In this document: positions 16,467 to 24,115 of the stretch, one piece after another
Layout: the number at the start of each line of letters is the position of its first letter
Position numbering within the stretch: position 1 is the stretch's first letter
Assembly (NCBI RefSeq): GCF_900089455.2
Contig: NZ_LT907988.1
Coordinates: 1,860,001-1,924,000, forward strand
DNA from: Orrella dioscoreae
GTDB taxonomy: Bacteria; Pseudomonadota; Gammaproteobacteria; Burkholderiales; Burkholderiaceae_B
Reading direction: 5' to 3'
DNA: 64,000 bases
Notes under the pieces: model-generated
Told to the model about the DNA's origin: nothing
What the model saw: only the letters and a program-made list of their open reading frames with translations
The model's database searches: none
Program-made: the position numbers and the translations under genes

Positions 16467-16477
16467 GGCGGCAGCAT

Positions 16478-16497
16478 AACATTACGATCGTAATGTT
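16478..16497. promoter_or_regulatory. Perfect 20-bp palindrome, operator of the TetR-emrE unit
   Basis: AACATTACGATCGTAATGTT is an exact palindrome ending 11 bp upstream of the tetR ATG. Length, symmetry and place fit a TetR dimer site overlapping the promoter. Confidence 0.85.
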
Positions 16498-16699
16498 CGC
16501 GGGCATGATGCGCCCGGCCGGATGGGTACCGTCCGCATCGCAGCCGGGAGGAATGACCTCAGGGCACCCAGGATGCGTAACTGGGCGTTTCCTCTCCTAG
16601 CTCCGCATGATGAATCTTTTATGACAACTTGCACTTTTGCCAGCGCCCAAGCGTCTAGTAAGCAAGGAGCAACAATAAAACCGGAATCGCGGAGCCAGG

Positions 16700-17206
16700 A
16701 TGGCAGTCGTGCGCTTACTCGTTGGATTCTGCCTGGGCTGGTGCCCGGCGATGTGCCTGGGGCTCATCGCCGCGACGCTGGCCGGGGTGCCGGACACGGT
16801 CGTGGCCATCGCATTGCTGTGGCTGATCGTGCCCTGGCAATGCCGCCGCTACCTGCGCGCCAACACGCGCCACCCCACGCGCGCCGAGCGCCGCGTCGCC
16901 CTGGCGGGCATGACGGCAGTGGTGGTGGGCGTGAATACCGCCTTCAGCCTCATGCTGCTGCCCAGCAGCCCGTTCCCCGCGCAGGATCTCGCCACGCGCA
17001 ACCTCTTGCTGGGCGGCGCCTGGTTGACCGTGCCGATGTACGCCGCGCTGCTGTGGCGCCTCATGCGCGCGGCCTGGGGCGTTGCGCCCCGCCGTGCGTC
17101 CGCCGCGCAGGCCGTGCGCGCCGCTCGCGACTCGGCGGCCGTGATGAGGGTGGATGAATCGGTGGCCACGAATGGCACGGATCACCTGCCGTCCGCCAGC
17201 GCCTGA
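16700..17206 (+). CDS. Hypothetical four-helix inner-membrane protein
   Basis: 168 residues with about four hydrophobic segments (FCLGWCPAMCLGLIAATLAG, TVVAIALLWLIVPW, ALAGMTAVVVGVNTAFSLML and LGGAWLTVPMYAALLW) and a polar C-terminal tail. The loop QCRRYLRANTRHPTRAERR is positively charged and so cytoplasmic. There is no recognised family or active-site motif. The ATG follows GGAGCCAGG. It stands alone, converging on the FMN-dependent glutamate-synthase-like gene. Confidence 0.7.
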   Translation: MAVVRLLVGFCLGWCPAMCLGLIAATLAGVPDTVVAIALLWLIVPWQCRRYLRANTRHPTRAERRVALAGMTAVVVGVNTAFSLMLLPSSPFPAQDLATRNLLLGGAWLTVPMYAALLWRLMRAAWGVAPRRASAAQAVRAARDSAAVMRVDESVATNGTDHLPSASA

Positions 17207-17233
17207 TCCTCTCCCCCCGCGGCCTGATTGCGA

Positions 17234-18898
17234 TCAGGCCGCCTGCTCGGCCTTTGCCGACGCCGCATGCATGCGTGACAGCGCATCCCCCAGGTCATAG
17301 GCAGGTGCAAAGCTGTCTGCGCGGGCCATGGGCCAGGCCGCCCGATAGATCGTGTGGCGGAACTCCCCGCTCAGCAGTTCGCCCGGCATCAGGTCGGGCA
17401 CCAGCGCCGACAGCAGCCGCACTTCGCCATCCGACACGCGCCGTGCGATGTGGTGCGGGCGCAATGCCGAAGGATGCGAGATGCCGGCGGCCGACAGCAG
17501 TTCGGCCAGCGCGTGCAGCGTGTTGCGATGGAAGTTCGCCACGCGCCGCGACTTGTCGGGCACGACCAGCGCGCGCTGGCGCAGCGGATCCTGCGTGGCG
17601 ACGCCCGTCGGGCATTTGTCGGTGTGGCAGGCCTGCGCCTGGATGCAGCCGATGGCAAACATGAAGCCGCGCGCCGCGTTGCACCAGTCGGCGCCCAACG
17701 CCAGCGTGCGTGCCACGTCGAAAGCCGAGATGATCTTGCCCGAGGCGCCGATCTTCACGCGGTCGCGCAGGCCCACGCCCACCAGGGTGTTGTGCACCAG
17801 GCGCAGCGCTTCGCGCAGGGGCGTGCCGACGTGGTCGACGAATTCCACGGGCGCGGCGCCGGTGCCGCCTTCGCCGCCGTCGACCACGACGAAGTCTGGC
17901 GAGATGCCGGTCTCCAGCATGGCCTTGGTGATGGCGAACCATTCCCATGGGTGTCCCACGCAGAACTTGATGCCCACGGGCTTGCCGCCCGACAGGCGGC
18001 GCAGCCTGGCCACGAAGTGCATGAGCTCGATCGGGTTGCGGAAGGCGCCGTGGGCGGACGGCGAATTGCAGTCCTGCCAGGGTTTCACGCCGCGGGCTTC
18101 CGCGATCTCAAGCGTGACCTTCGGGCCGGGCAGGATGCCGCCGTGGCCGGGCTTGGCGCCCTGGGACAGCTTGATCTCGATCATCCTGACCTGCGGCAGC
18201 GTGGCGTTGCGCGCGAAGGCCTCGTCGGAAAAGCCGCCGTGCTCGTCGCGGCAGCCGAAATAGCCCGAGCCGATGTTCCAGACCAGGTCGCCGCCCGGCG
18301 TGCGATGGTGCACGCTGATGCCGCCCTCGCCGGTGTCGTGGGCGAAGCCGCCCTGGCGCGCGCCTTCGTTCAGCGCGTGGATGGCGTTGCCAGACAGCGC
18401 GCCGAAACTCATGGCCGAAATGTTCAGCACCGACATGGCATAGGGCTGGGTGCAGTCCGGGCCGCCCACCGTCACGCGGAAGTCGCTGTCGGTGACCTGC
18501 GTGGGCGTCATCGAATGGTTGATCCATTCATAGCCGTCCCCGTACACGTCATGCTGCGTGCCGAAAGGACGCTTGTCGATTTCCTGCTTGGCGCGCTGGT
18601 ACACCAGCGAGCGTTGCGCGCGGGAGAACGGCGCGGCGTTGGTGTCGTCCTCCAGGAAATACTGGCGGATCTCGGGCCGGATCAGCTCGAAGAGAAAGCG
18701 CAGGTTGCCCAGCACCGGATAGTTGCGGCGGATGGCGTGGCGCGTCTGTGCCAGGTCATACAGGCCCAGCAGCAGCAAGGCCGTACAGGGCAGGGCGAGC
18801 CACAGCCACCCCAGGCCGCGGCCCGCCAGCAACCAACCGGCCAGCGTGCCCAGCGCGACGAGCGCCAGGGTGGCATAGCGGGGTACCAGGACATTCAT
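17234..18898 (-). CDS. FMN-binding glutamate synthase family protein (membrane-anchored)
   Basis: 554 residues. Two N-terminal transmembrane helices (about 5-45) are followed by a GltS large-subunit FMN/synthase domain (about 130-490). Key motifs are GGISVHH, KPGHGGILPGPKV, VVDGGEGGTGAAP, GASGKIISAFDVA and the 3Fe-4S cysteine pattern C-x5-C-x4-CPTGVATQD. It has no glutaminase domain, so it cannot be a complete GOGAT alone; family members are archaeal-type GltB-like oxidoreductases of unknown substrate. ATG 18898 is preferred because AGGAG lies eight bases upstream. The electron acceptor and substrate are unknown. Confidence 0.88.
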   Translation of the reverse strand: MNVLVPRYATLALVALGTLAGWLLAGRGLGWLWLALPCTALLLLGLYDLAQTRHAIRRNYPVLGNLRFLFELIRPEIRQYFLEDDTNAAPFSRAQRSLVYQRAKQEIDKRPFGTQHDVYGDGYEWINHSMTPTQVTDSDFRVTVGGPDCTQPYAMSVLNISAMSFGALSGNAIHALNEGARQGGFAHDTGEGGISVHHRTPGGDLVWNIGSGYFGCRDEHGGFSDEAFARNATLPQVRMIEIKLSQGAKPGHGGILPGPKVTLEIAEARGVKPWQDCNSPSAHGAFRNPIELMHFVARLRRLSGGKPVGIKFCVGHPWEWFAITKAMLETGISPDFVVVDGGEGGTGAAPVEFVDHVGTPLREALRLVHNTLVGVGLRDRVKIGASGKIISAFDVARTLALGADWCNAARGFMFAIGCIQAQACHTDKCPTGVATQDPLRQRALVVPDKSRRVANFHRNTLHALAELLSAAGISHPSALRPHHIARRVSDGEVRLLSALVPDLMPGELLSGEFRHTIYRAAWPMARADSFAPAYDLGDALSRMHAASAKAEQAA

Positions 18899-19052
18899 CG
18901 TCATTTCTCCTAGGCGTGCCTTGCTGTTCAGGACGGCGGGCAGCCTGGCTGGCCAGGTCCCGCGTCGCGTGCCAGCGTATCGTCCCAGCCTGGCTGGAGC
19001 AAGCGCGGCGGGCGATAATACGGCTTCCATCCGACCCGGAGCCTTCCTTTCC

Positions 19053-19487
19053 ATGCCGCAAGCCCTTCCTCCCCGCATCGTCCTTGGCACCTGGGACCGG
19101 CTGCGCGATGACGCCTATGGCGTGCGCCACGAGGTCTTCGTGCTGGAGCAGGCGGTGCCGGCCGACATCGAGCTGGATGACATGGATGCGGTGTCCGTCC
19201 ATGCCGTGGCCTACGGCGAAAACGGCGAGCCGCTGGGCACGGGCCGCCTGCTGCCGGACGGACACATCGGCCGCATGGCGGTGCGCCGCGCCGCGCGTGG
19301 CCTGGGTGTCGGCGGCCTGATCCTGGACGCGCTCATCGAAGAGGGAAGGGGGCTGGCTCACCGGAAGCTGGCGCTGCATGCGCAGACCCACGCGCAGGGG
19401 TTCTACGAGGCCCACGGCTTCCAGGCCGAAGGCGAGACCTTCGAGGAAGCAGGCATCGATCACGTGCTGATGGTGCGTGACCTGTAG
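19053..19487 (+). CDS. GNAT-family N-acetyltransferase (ElaA/YjcF-like)
   Basis: 144 residues. The GNAT core shows AYGVRHEVFVLEQAVP near the N-terminus, GTGRLLPDGHIGRMAVR leading to the acetyl-CoA P-loop-like RAARGLGVGGLILDAL, and QGFYEAHGFQAEGE at the C-terminal acceptor side. It transfers an acetyl group from acetyl-CoA to an unidentified amine. The start matches the family N-terminus; no strong ribosome site is visible. It diverges from the flavoprotein gene and converges with the HD-GYP gene. Confidence 0.88.
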   Translation: MPQALPPRIVLGTWDRLRDDAYGVRHEVFVLEQAVPADIELDDMDAVSVHAVAYGENGEPLGTGRLLPDGHIGRMAVRRAARGLGVGGLILDALIEEGRGLAHRKLALHAQTHAQGFYEAHGFQAEGETFEEAGIDHVLMVRDL

Positions 19488-19497
19488 ACGGGCGGGC

Positions 19498-20592
19498 TCA
19501 GGCTGAGGGGCGGAGCGTCTCCGACGCGCTCTGGGCGGCTGCCGCTGCCGCGGCGGCGGCCACCGAGGGGGCCGCCGCCAGGTCGTCGAACAGTCCTTCC
19601 CGGTCGGCCCAGCGCTCCCTGATCAGCAGGATCTCGGGCAGGCAGCCCAGGAACAGCTCCGCCAGCACGGGGTCGAAATGCTTGCCGCCTTCGCGGCGGA
19701 TCAGGTCCAGCGCCTCTTCCAGCGGCCAGGCGGGCTTGTAGGGGCGGGCGCTGGTCAGGGCGTCGAACACGTCGGCGATGGCGACGATGCGCGCCACGTG
19801 CGGAATTTCCTCCCCGCGCAGGCCTTGCGGGTAACCCGTGCCATCCCATTTCTCATGGTGGTGCAGCGCGATCGTGCGGGCCAGCCGCAGCAGGCCCGTT
19901 TCGTGTTCGCCGATGATGCGCGCGCCAATTTCCGCATGACGGCGCATGACGTCCCATTCGGGGCCCGTCAGCTTGCCGGGTTTTTGCAGGATGGCGTCGG
20001 GAATGCCGATCTTGCCCACGTCGTGCATGGGCGCCGCGTGCAGCACGTCCTCGGCCTGGGCGGCGGTGTAGCCCGCCGCCAGGGCCAGCCGGTGGGCATA
20101 GTGGCTCATGCGCACCACGTGCATGCCGGTTTCGTTGTCCTTGTACTCGGAAGCCATGCCCAGGCATTGCACGATCTGCAGCCGGGTGTTGCGCAGCACG
20201 TCGACCTGTACCAGCGACAGGTGGGTGCGCACGCGCGCCTTGACGATGGCGGGACTGAACGGCTTCGTGATGTAGTCCACGGCGCCCAGCGCGAAGCCGC
20301 GCTCCTCGTGCGCGTCGCCGGTCAGCGCCGTGACGAAGATGACGGGAATGCCGGCGGTGGCGGGGTCTGCCTTCAGGGCCTGGCAGACGTCATAGCCGGA
20401 GGTGCCCGGCATCATGATGTCCAGCAGGACCAGGTCGGGCAGCTCGGCGCGCGCCAGCGCCAGCGCCTTGTTGCCGTCCTTGGCGAACAGCAGGCGGTAG
20501 TCCTGCTGCAGGGTGTGGTTCAGCACCTGCAGGTTGATGGGTTCGTCGTCCACCAGCAGCAGGGTCTGGCGCGTGTCTCGCAACTGGGTCAT
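19498..20592 (-). CDS. Response regulator with HD-GYP cyclic-di-GMP phosphodiesterase domain
   Basis: 364 residues. The receiver domain (about 10-125) has the phospho-Asp in [11 protein letters not shown] and the conserved Lys in DYITKPFSP. The HD-GYP domain (about 150-330) has [28 protein letters not shown] and [16 protein letters not shown]. This is the RpfG architecture: phosphorylation should switch hydrolysis of c-di-GMP. The C-terminal tail is alanine-rich. Its ATG overlaps the stop of the hybrid kinase by 4 bp, so the two are a coupled signalling pair. Confidence 0.95.
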   Translation of the reverse strand: MTQLRDTRQTLLLVDDEPINLQVLNHTLQQDYRLLFAKDGNKALALARAELPDLVLLDIMMPGTSGYDVCQALKADPATAGIPVIFVTALTGDAHEERGFALGAVDYITKPFSPAIVKARVRTHLSLVQVDVLRNTRLQIVQCLGMASEYKDNETGMHVVRMSHYAHRLALAAGYTAAQAEDVLHAAPMHDVGKIGIPDAILQKPGKLTGPEWDVMRRHAEIGARIIGEHETGLLRLARTIALHHHEKWDGTGYPQGLRGEEIPHVARIVAIADVFDALTSARPYKPAWPLEEALDLIRREGGKHFDPVLAELFLGCLPEILLIRERWADREGLFDDLAAAPSVAAAAAAAAAQSASETLRPSA

Positions 20593-23543
20593 GGCGAGTC
20601 CTTGTCGTCCCGGTCCAGCCGGTCTTGCAGGGTGCGAAGCATTTTCCTGGCGTCGTCGAATTCGAAGCTGTCCAGAGCATCGCGCAGGGTATGGCACAGC
20701 GCAGGTTCACCGCTGGCGCGCAAGTGTTCGCAGACGGCTTCCAGCGCGGCATCGTTCAGTTCGCCCCGGTCCACGCAGTCCAGCAGCTCATCGACGCGGG
20801 CCCGCACTTCGGCGCGCGGCACGCAAGGGCTGGGAGGGTGCTGCCGGGCCTCGGCCAGGGCTGGCGAGGCATGCAGCGCGGCGTCGGCATCGGCCAGCGC
20901 CTGCCGCAGCGCCTCGATGTGCAGGCCCAGGTCCTCGCGCTGCCCGCCGCGGATGCGCAGTTCCAGCTGGGCGGCGATGTCGGCCACGACGGTCATTCCC
21001 AGGTTGCCGGCAGCGCCGCGCAGGCCATGCAGGCTCTCCAGCGCGGCGGCCCCGTCAGGCGAAATTTCGGTGTCCTTGGGCAGCGGATGGCGCTCGGGCT
21101 GCTGGGCGAGGAAGCCTTCGATGGCACGTGCCAACCGCGGGGCGCTTCCCCACAGGGCGATGCCGGCGGGCCAGTCGATGGCCTGGCGGGCCGCCTGGGC
21201 CCGGGCTGACGGGTTGCGCGCGCCCTGGGCCGGCAGGCGATCACCCGCCAGCACGCGTGCGATTTCCGCGATCAGGCGCGGTGCGTCCAGCGGCTTGACC
21301 GCGAAGCCGTCCATGCCGGCCTGGCGCGCTGCGCGCCGGTCCGAATCCATGACGCTGGCCGTCAGCGCAATGATGGGCGTGGGCGTCAGGCCCTGCGCCT
21401 GTTCGCGTTGGCGGATGTGGCGGGTAGCGTCCAGGCCGTCAGTGCCGGGCATGTGCACGTCCATCAGCACCACGTCGTAGCGCTGCTCGCCAAAGCGCGC
21501 GAGCACTTCGTTGCCGTCCCGCGCGATGGTGAGGCGATGGCCGCCGTCACGCAGGATCAGCGTCAGCAGTTCCAGGTTCTGCGGCACGTCGTCGGCCGCG
21601 AGGATGCTGAGCGGCGGCAGCGGCATGCTGTCGCTGTCGGCGCGCGCGGGTTCCGGGGCGTGTCCGAGCCGCAGCGGCAACAGGACATGGAAGGTGCTGC
21701 CCAGGCCGATTTCGCTTTCCACGCGGATGGACCCGCCCATCAGTTCCACCAGCTGGCGCACGATCGTGGTGCCCAGGCCGGTGCCGCCGAAGCGGCGGCT
21801 GATGGAGGCATCGGCCTGCACGAAGGGTTCGAAGATCTTGTCGGCCTGCTCGGGGGTCATGCCGATGCCGGTGTCGCTGACCTGGATGTGCACCATGCCG
21901 TCCAGGGTGGCGAAGCGCAGCGTTACCTGGCCTTGCTCGGTGAACTTGAGCGCATTGCCCAGCAGGTTGGTCAGCACCTGTTGCAGCCGCAGGGGGTCGC
22001 CCTTGTAGAAGGGCGACATGTCGGCGGGATAGTCCAGCGTCAGGGTCAGGTCGCGCGCCTGCGCGCTCAGGCGCAGCGAGGCGATCACCTGTTCGGCCAC
22101 CGCCTTCAGCGAGAAGTCCAGGCCCTCCAGCTGGAAGGTGCCGCGCTCGAGCTTGGTGGTGTCGAGAATATCGTTGAGCAGCGCCAGCAGCGAGCGCGCC
22201 GATTGGCGCACGGTATTCAGGTGGCTGCGCTGCAGCGCATTCATCTCGCTTTTCAGCAGCAGTTCGGTGAAGCCGATGATGGCGTTCATCGGTGTACGGA
22301 TTTCGTGGCTCATCGTGGCCAGGAAGGTGCTTTTGGCCGTGGCGGCCTGTTCCGCGCGCGCCGCCGTTACGCGCAGCGACGATTCCAGTTCCTTGCGCTG
22401 GGTGATGTCGCTGACGAAGCCCACGAAGAGCGCTTCGCCGGGCAGGTCGACCTGGCCCACCGCCAGGCGCATGGGAATCAGGCTGCCATCCTTGCGCAGG
22501 CCGGTCACTTCGCGGCCCGAGCCGATGATCTTGGCTTCGCCCGAGCGCAGGTAGTTGCTGAGATAGCTGTCGTGGCGCGACTGGTCGGGTTCCGGCATCA
22601 GCATCTTGATGTTGCGGCCGATGACCTCGCGCGCCTGCCAGCCGAAGAGGCGCTCGGCGGACGGGTTGAAGGCCTGGATGATGCCGCGCCCGTCGATGGT
22701 CAGGATGCCGTCGACGGCCGTCTCCACGACGGCGCGCATGCGGGACTCGCTGTCCTCCATCTTCCGGTACAGCTGGCGATAGCGCAGCAGGCCGTTGGCC
22801 GCGGTGACGAACACCGTGAGCGTGATGGTGAAGGTGGACAGCATCACCGAGACGAAGGTGCTGTTGAACACCAGCGCGATCTGCGGCGTCTCGCTCATGC
22901 CGATGACGCGCGCGGCCGCCATGCCGGTGTAGTGCATGCCCGAGATCGCCAGGCCCATGACGGTGCCGGCCACGACCAGGCGCTGGGTTTGCGTGAGGCG
23001 TGTGCGCAGCAGGCGGAAGCGGATCCAGAGCGAGAGGATGGCCAGGCCCACCGCCACCGCCAGCGAGAGGGCGAACATGAGGGGGTCGTAGCGCAGTTGC
23101 GGCGCCATCTGCATGGCGGCCATGCCGCTGTAGTGCATGGTGCCGATGCCCGCGCCGACCAGCACGCCGCCCAGTATCAGGTGGGGGGTGGAGACGCGGG
23201 GACGCGCGAGTATCTGCAGCGCGACCCACGATGCCGCCCAGCCTGGCAGGATGGAGAGCAGCGTGAGGCCGGGGTCGTATTGGACCGTGGTGCACAGTTC
23301 AAAGGACAGCATGCCGATGAAGTGCATGGTCCAGATGCCGCCGCCCAGCGCGAACGAGCCCGTGCCGATGGCGATCTGGCGGTGCAGGGGGAGATCGGAG
23401 GCGCGGGCGATATGGGTGGTCTGCAGGGCCATGCTGGCGGAAAAGATCGCCACCAGGATGGAGAGTGCCACCAGCCACGAGTTATGCGTGCCGGCGACCT
23501 GCTGTAGCGCGTCGACCGACGAATCGAGGAAGAAACCTCCCAT
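20589..23543 (-). CDS. MHYT-domain hybrid sensor histidine kinase with PAS, receiver and HPt domains
   Basis: 984 residues. Seven membrane helices with three MHYT motifs (WTMHFIGM at 71-78, TMHYSGM at 135-141, GMHYTGM at 202-208) form the sensor, thought to bind copper and sense gases such as O2, CO or NO. Then come PAS (about 265-385), HisKA with His413 ([10 protein letters not shown]), HATPase (DTGIGM, GGTGLG), receiver with Asp695 (VLMDVHMPG) and HPt with His839 ([12 protein letters not shown]). A full phosphorelay is thus in one protein. It overlaps the HD-GYP regulator gene by 4 bp, so the likely output is c-di-GMP breakdown. Confidence 0.95.
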   Translation of the reverse strand: MGGFFLDSSVDALQQVAGTHNSWLVALSILVAIFSASMALQTTHIARASDLPLHRQIAIGTGSFALGGGIWTMHFIGMLSFELCTTVQYDPGLTLLSILPGWAASWVALQILARPRVSTPHLILGGVLVGAGIGTMHYSGMAAMQMAPQLRYDPLMFALSLAVAVGLAILSLWIRFRLLRTRLTQTQRLVVAGTVMGLAISGMHYTGMAAARVIGMSETPQIALVFNSTFVSVMLSTFTITLTVFVTAANGLLRYRQLYRKMEDSESRMRAVVETAVDGILTIDGRGIIQAFNPSAERLFGWQAREVIGRNIKMLMPEPDQSRHDSYLSNYLRSGEAKIIGSGREVTGLRKDGSLIPMRLAVGQVDLPGEALFVGFVSDITQRKELESSLRVTAARAEQAATAKSTFLATMSHEIRTPMNAIIGFTELLLKSEMNALQRSHLNTVRQSARSLLALLNDILDTTKLERGTFQLEGLDFSLKAVAEQVIASLRLSAQARDLTLTLDYPADMSPFYKGDPLRLQQVLTNLLGNALKFTEQGQVTLRFATLDGMVHIQVSDTGIGMTPEQADKIFEPFVQADASISRRFGGTGLGTTIVRQLVELMGGSIRVESEIGLGSTFHVLLPLRLGHAPEPARADSDSMPLPPLSILAADDVPQNLELLTLILRDGGHRLTIARDGNEVLARFGEQRYDVVLMDVHMPGTDGLDATRHIRQREQAQGLTPTPIIALTASVMDSDRRAARQAGMDGFAVKPLDAPRLIAEIARVLAGDRLPAQGARNPSARAQAARQAIDWPAGIALWGSAPRLARAIEGFLAQQPERHPLPKDTEISPDGAAALESLHGLRGAAGNLGMTVVADIAAQLELRIRGGQREDLGLHIEALRQALADADAALHASPALAEARQHPPSPCVPRAEVRARVDELLDCVDRGELNDAALEAVCEHLRASGEPALCHTLRDALDSFEFDDARKMLRTLQDRLDRDDKDSP

Positions 23544-23652
23544 TACCCACCTATGCGTTGTTCTTGTCGAGACACATGGCGCAAAGGCGCGTGCCTGACG
23601 TTAACGGCGCGCATCGGCTGGCCTTTAGTGGCCTTTTAGTGGAGAGGGCCGG

Positions 23653-23680
23653 ACAACAAAAAACCCGCCATCGCGGGTTT
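23653..23680 (-). terminator. Intrinsic terminator of the tRNA-Leu unit
   Basis: A perfect 8-bp stem (AAACCCGC/GCGGGTTT, 4-nt loop) is followed on the minus strand by a T-rich tract ending TTGTTG. It lies 46 bp beyond the downstream tRNA-Leu. Confidence 0.85.
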
Positions 23681-23726
23681 CTGTTTGTGCAAGCGCGATG
23701 ACGCGACCTGCGTGATGCTGTTTGGG

Positions 23727-23811
23727 TGGTGCCCAGGAGAGGACTCGAACCTCCACACCTTGCGGCACATGGACCTGAACCATGCGCGTCTACCAATTCC
23801 GCCACCTGGGC
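23727..23811 (-). tRNA. tRNA-Leu (CAG), downstream copy
   Basis: 85-nt class II tRNA read on the minus strand, with encoded CCA. The acceptor is GCCCAGG/CCTGGGC, the anticodon loop is TTCAGGT (anticodon CAG, decoding the frequent CUG codon), and there is a long variable arm. Identical in sequence to the copy at 23935-24019. Confidence 0.95.
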
Positions 23812-23934
23812 ACTGCTGACTTGTTATTGCTAACGCATCACTTCACTGCTTGTTTTACTGCCTTGCTGAAACCAGGGCGATACGGCCTGCCCGGTTTTTT
23901 GCTGCTTTGCCTTACTGCTTGCTTTAGAATCTTG

Positions 23935-24019
23935 TGGTGCCCAGGAGAGGACTCGAACCTCCACACCTTGCGGCACATGGACCTGAACCATGCGCGTCTA
24001 CCAATTCCGCCACCTGGGC
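23935..24019 (-). tRNA. tRNA-Leu (CAG), upstream copy
   Basis: 85-nt minus-strand tRNA identical base for base to the copy at 23727-23811, separated from it by 123 bp without a terminator. The two are probably processed from one transcript ending at 23653. The high CUG use of this GC-rich genome makes a duplicated CAG tRNA sensible. Confidence 0.95.
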
Positions 24020-24115
24020 TCTAAAGCAATCTGGTCTAGCGCTTCGGTCGTCAGTGCCGCGTACTTGCAGTGCTAAACTTCCGAAGCTGCGCATTATATA
24101 AGAGACTTTTCAATT

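Noticed and set aside
23727-24019. Near-identical spaced repeats that could suggest a repeat array.
   Set aside because: They are two complete tRNA-Leu cloverleaves; there are only two copies and no spacer regularity.
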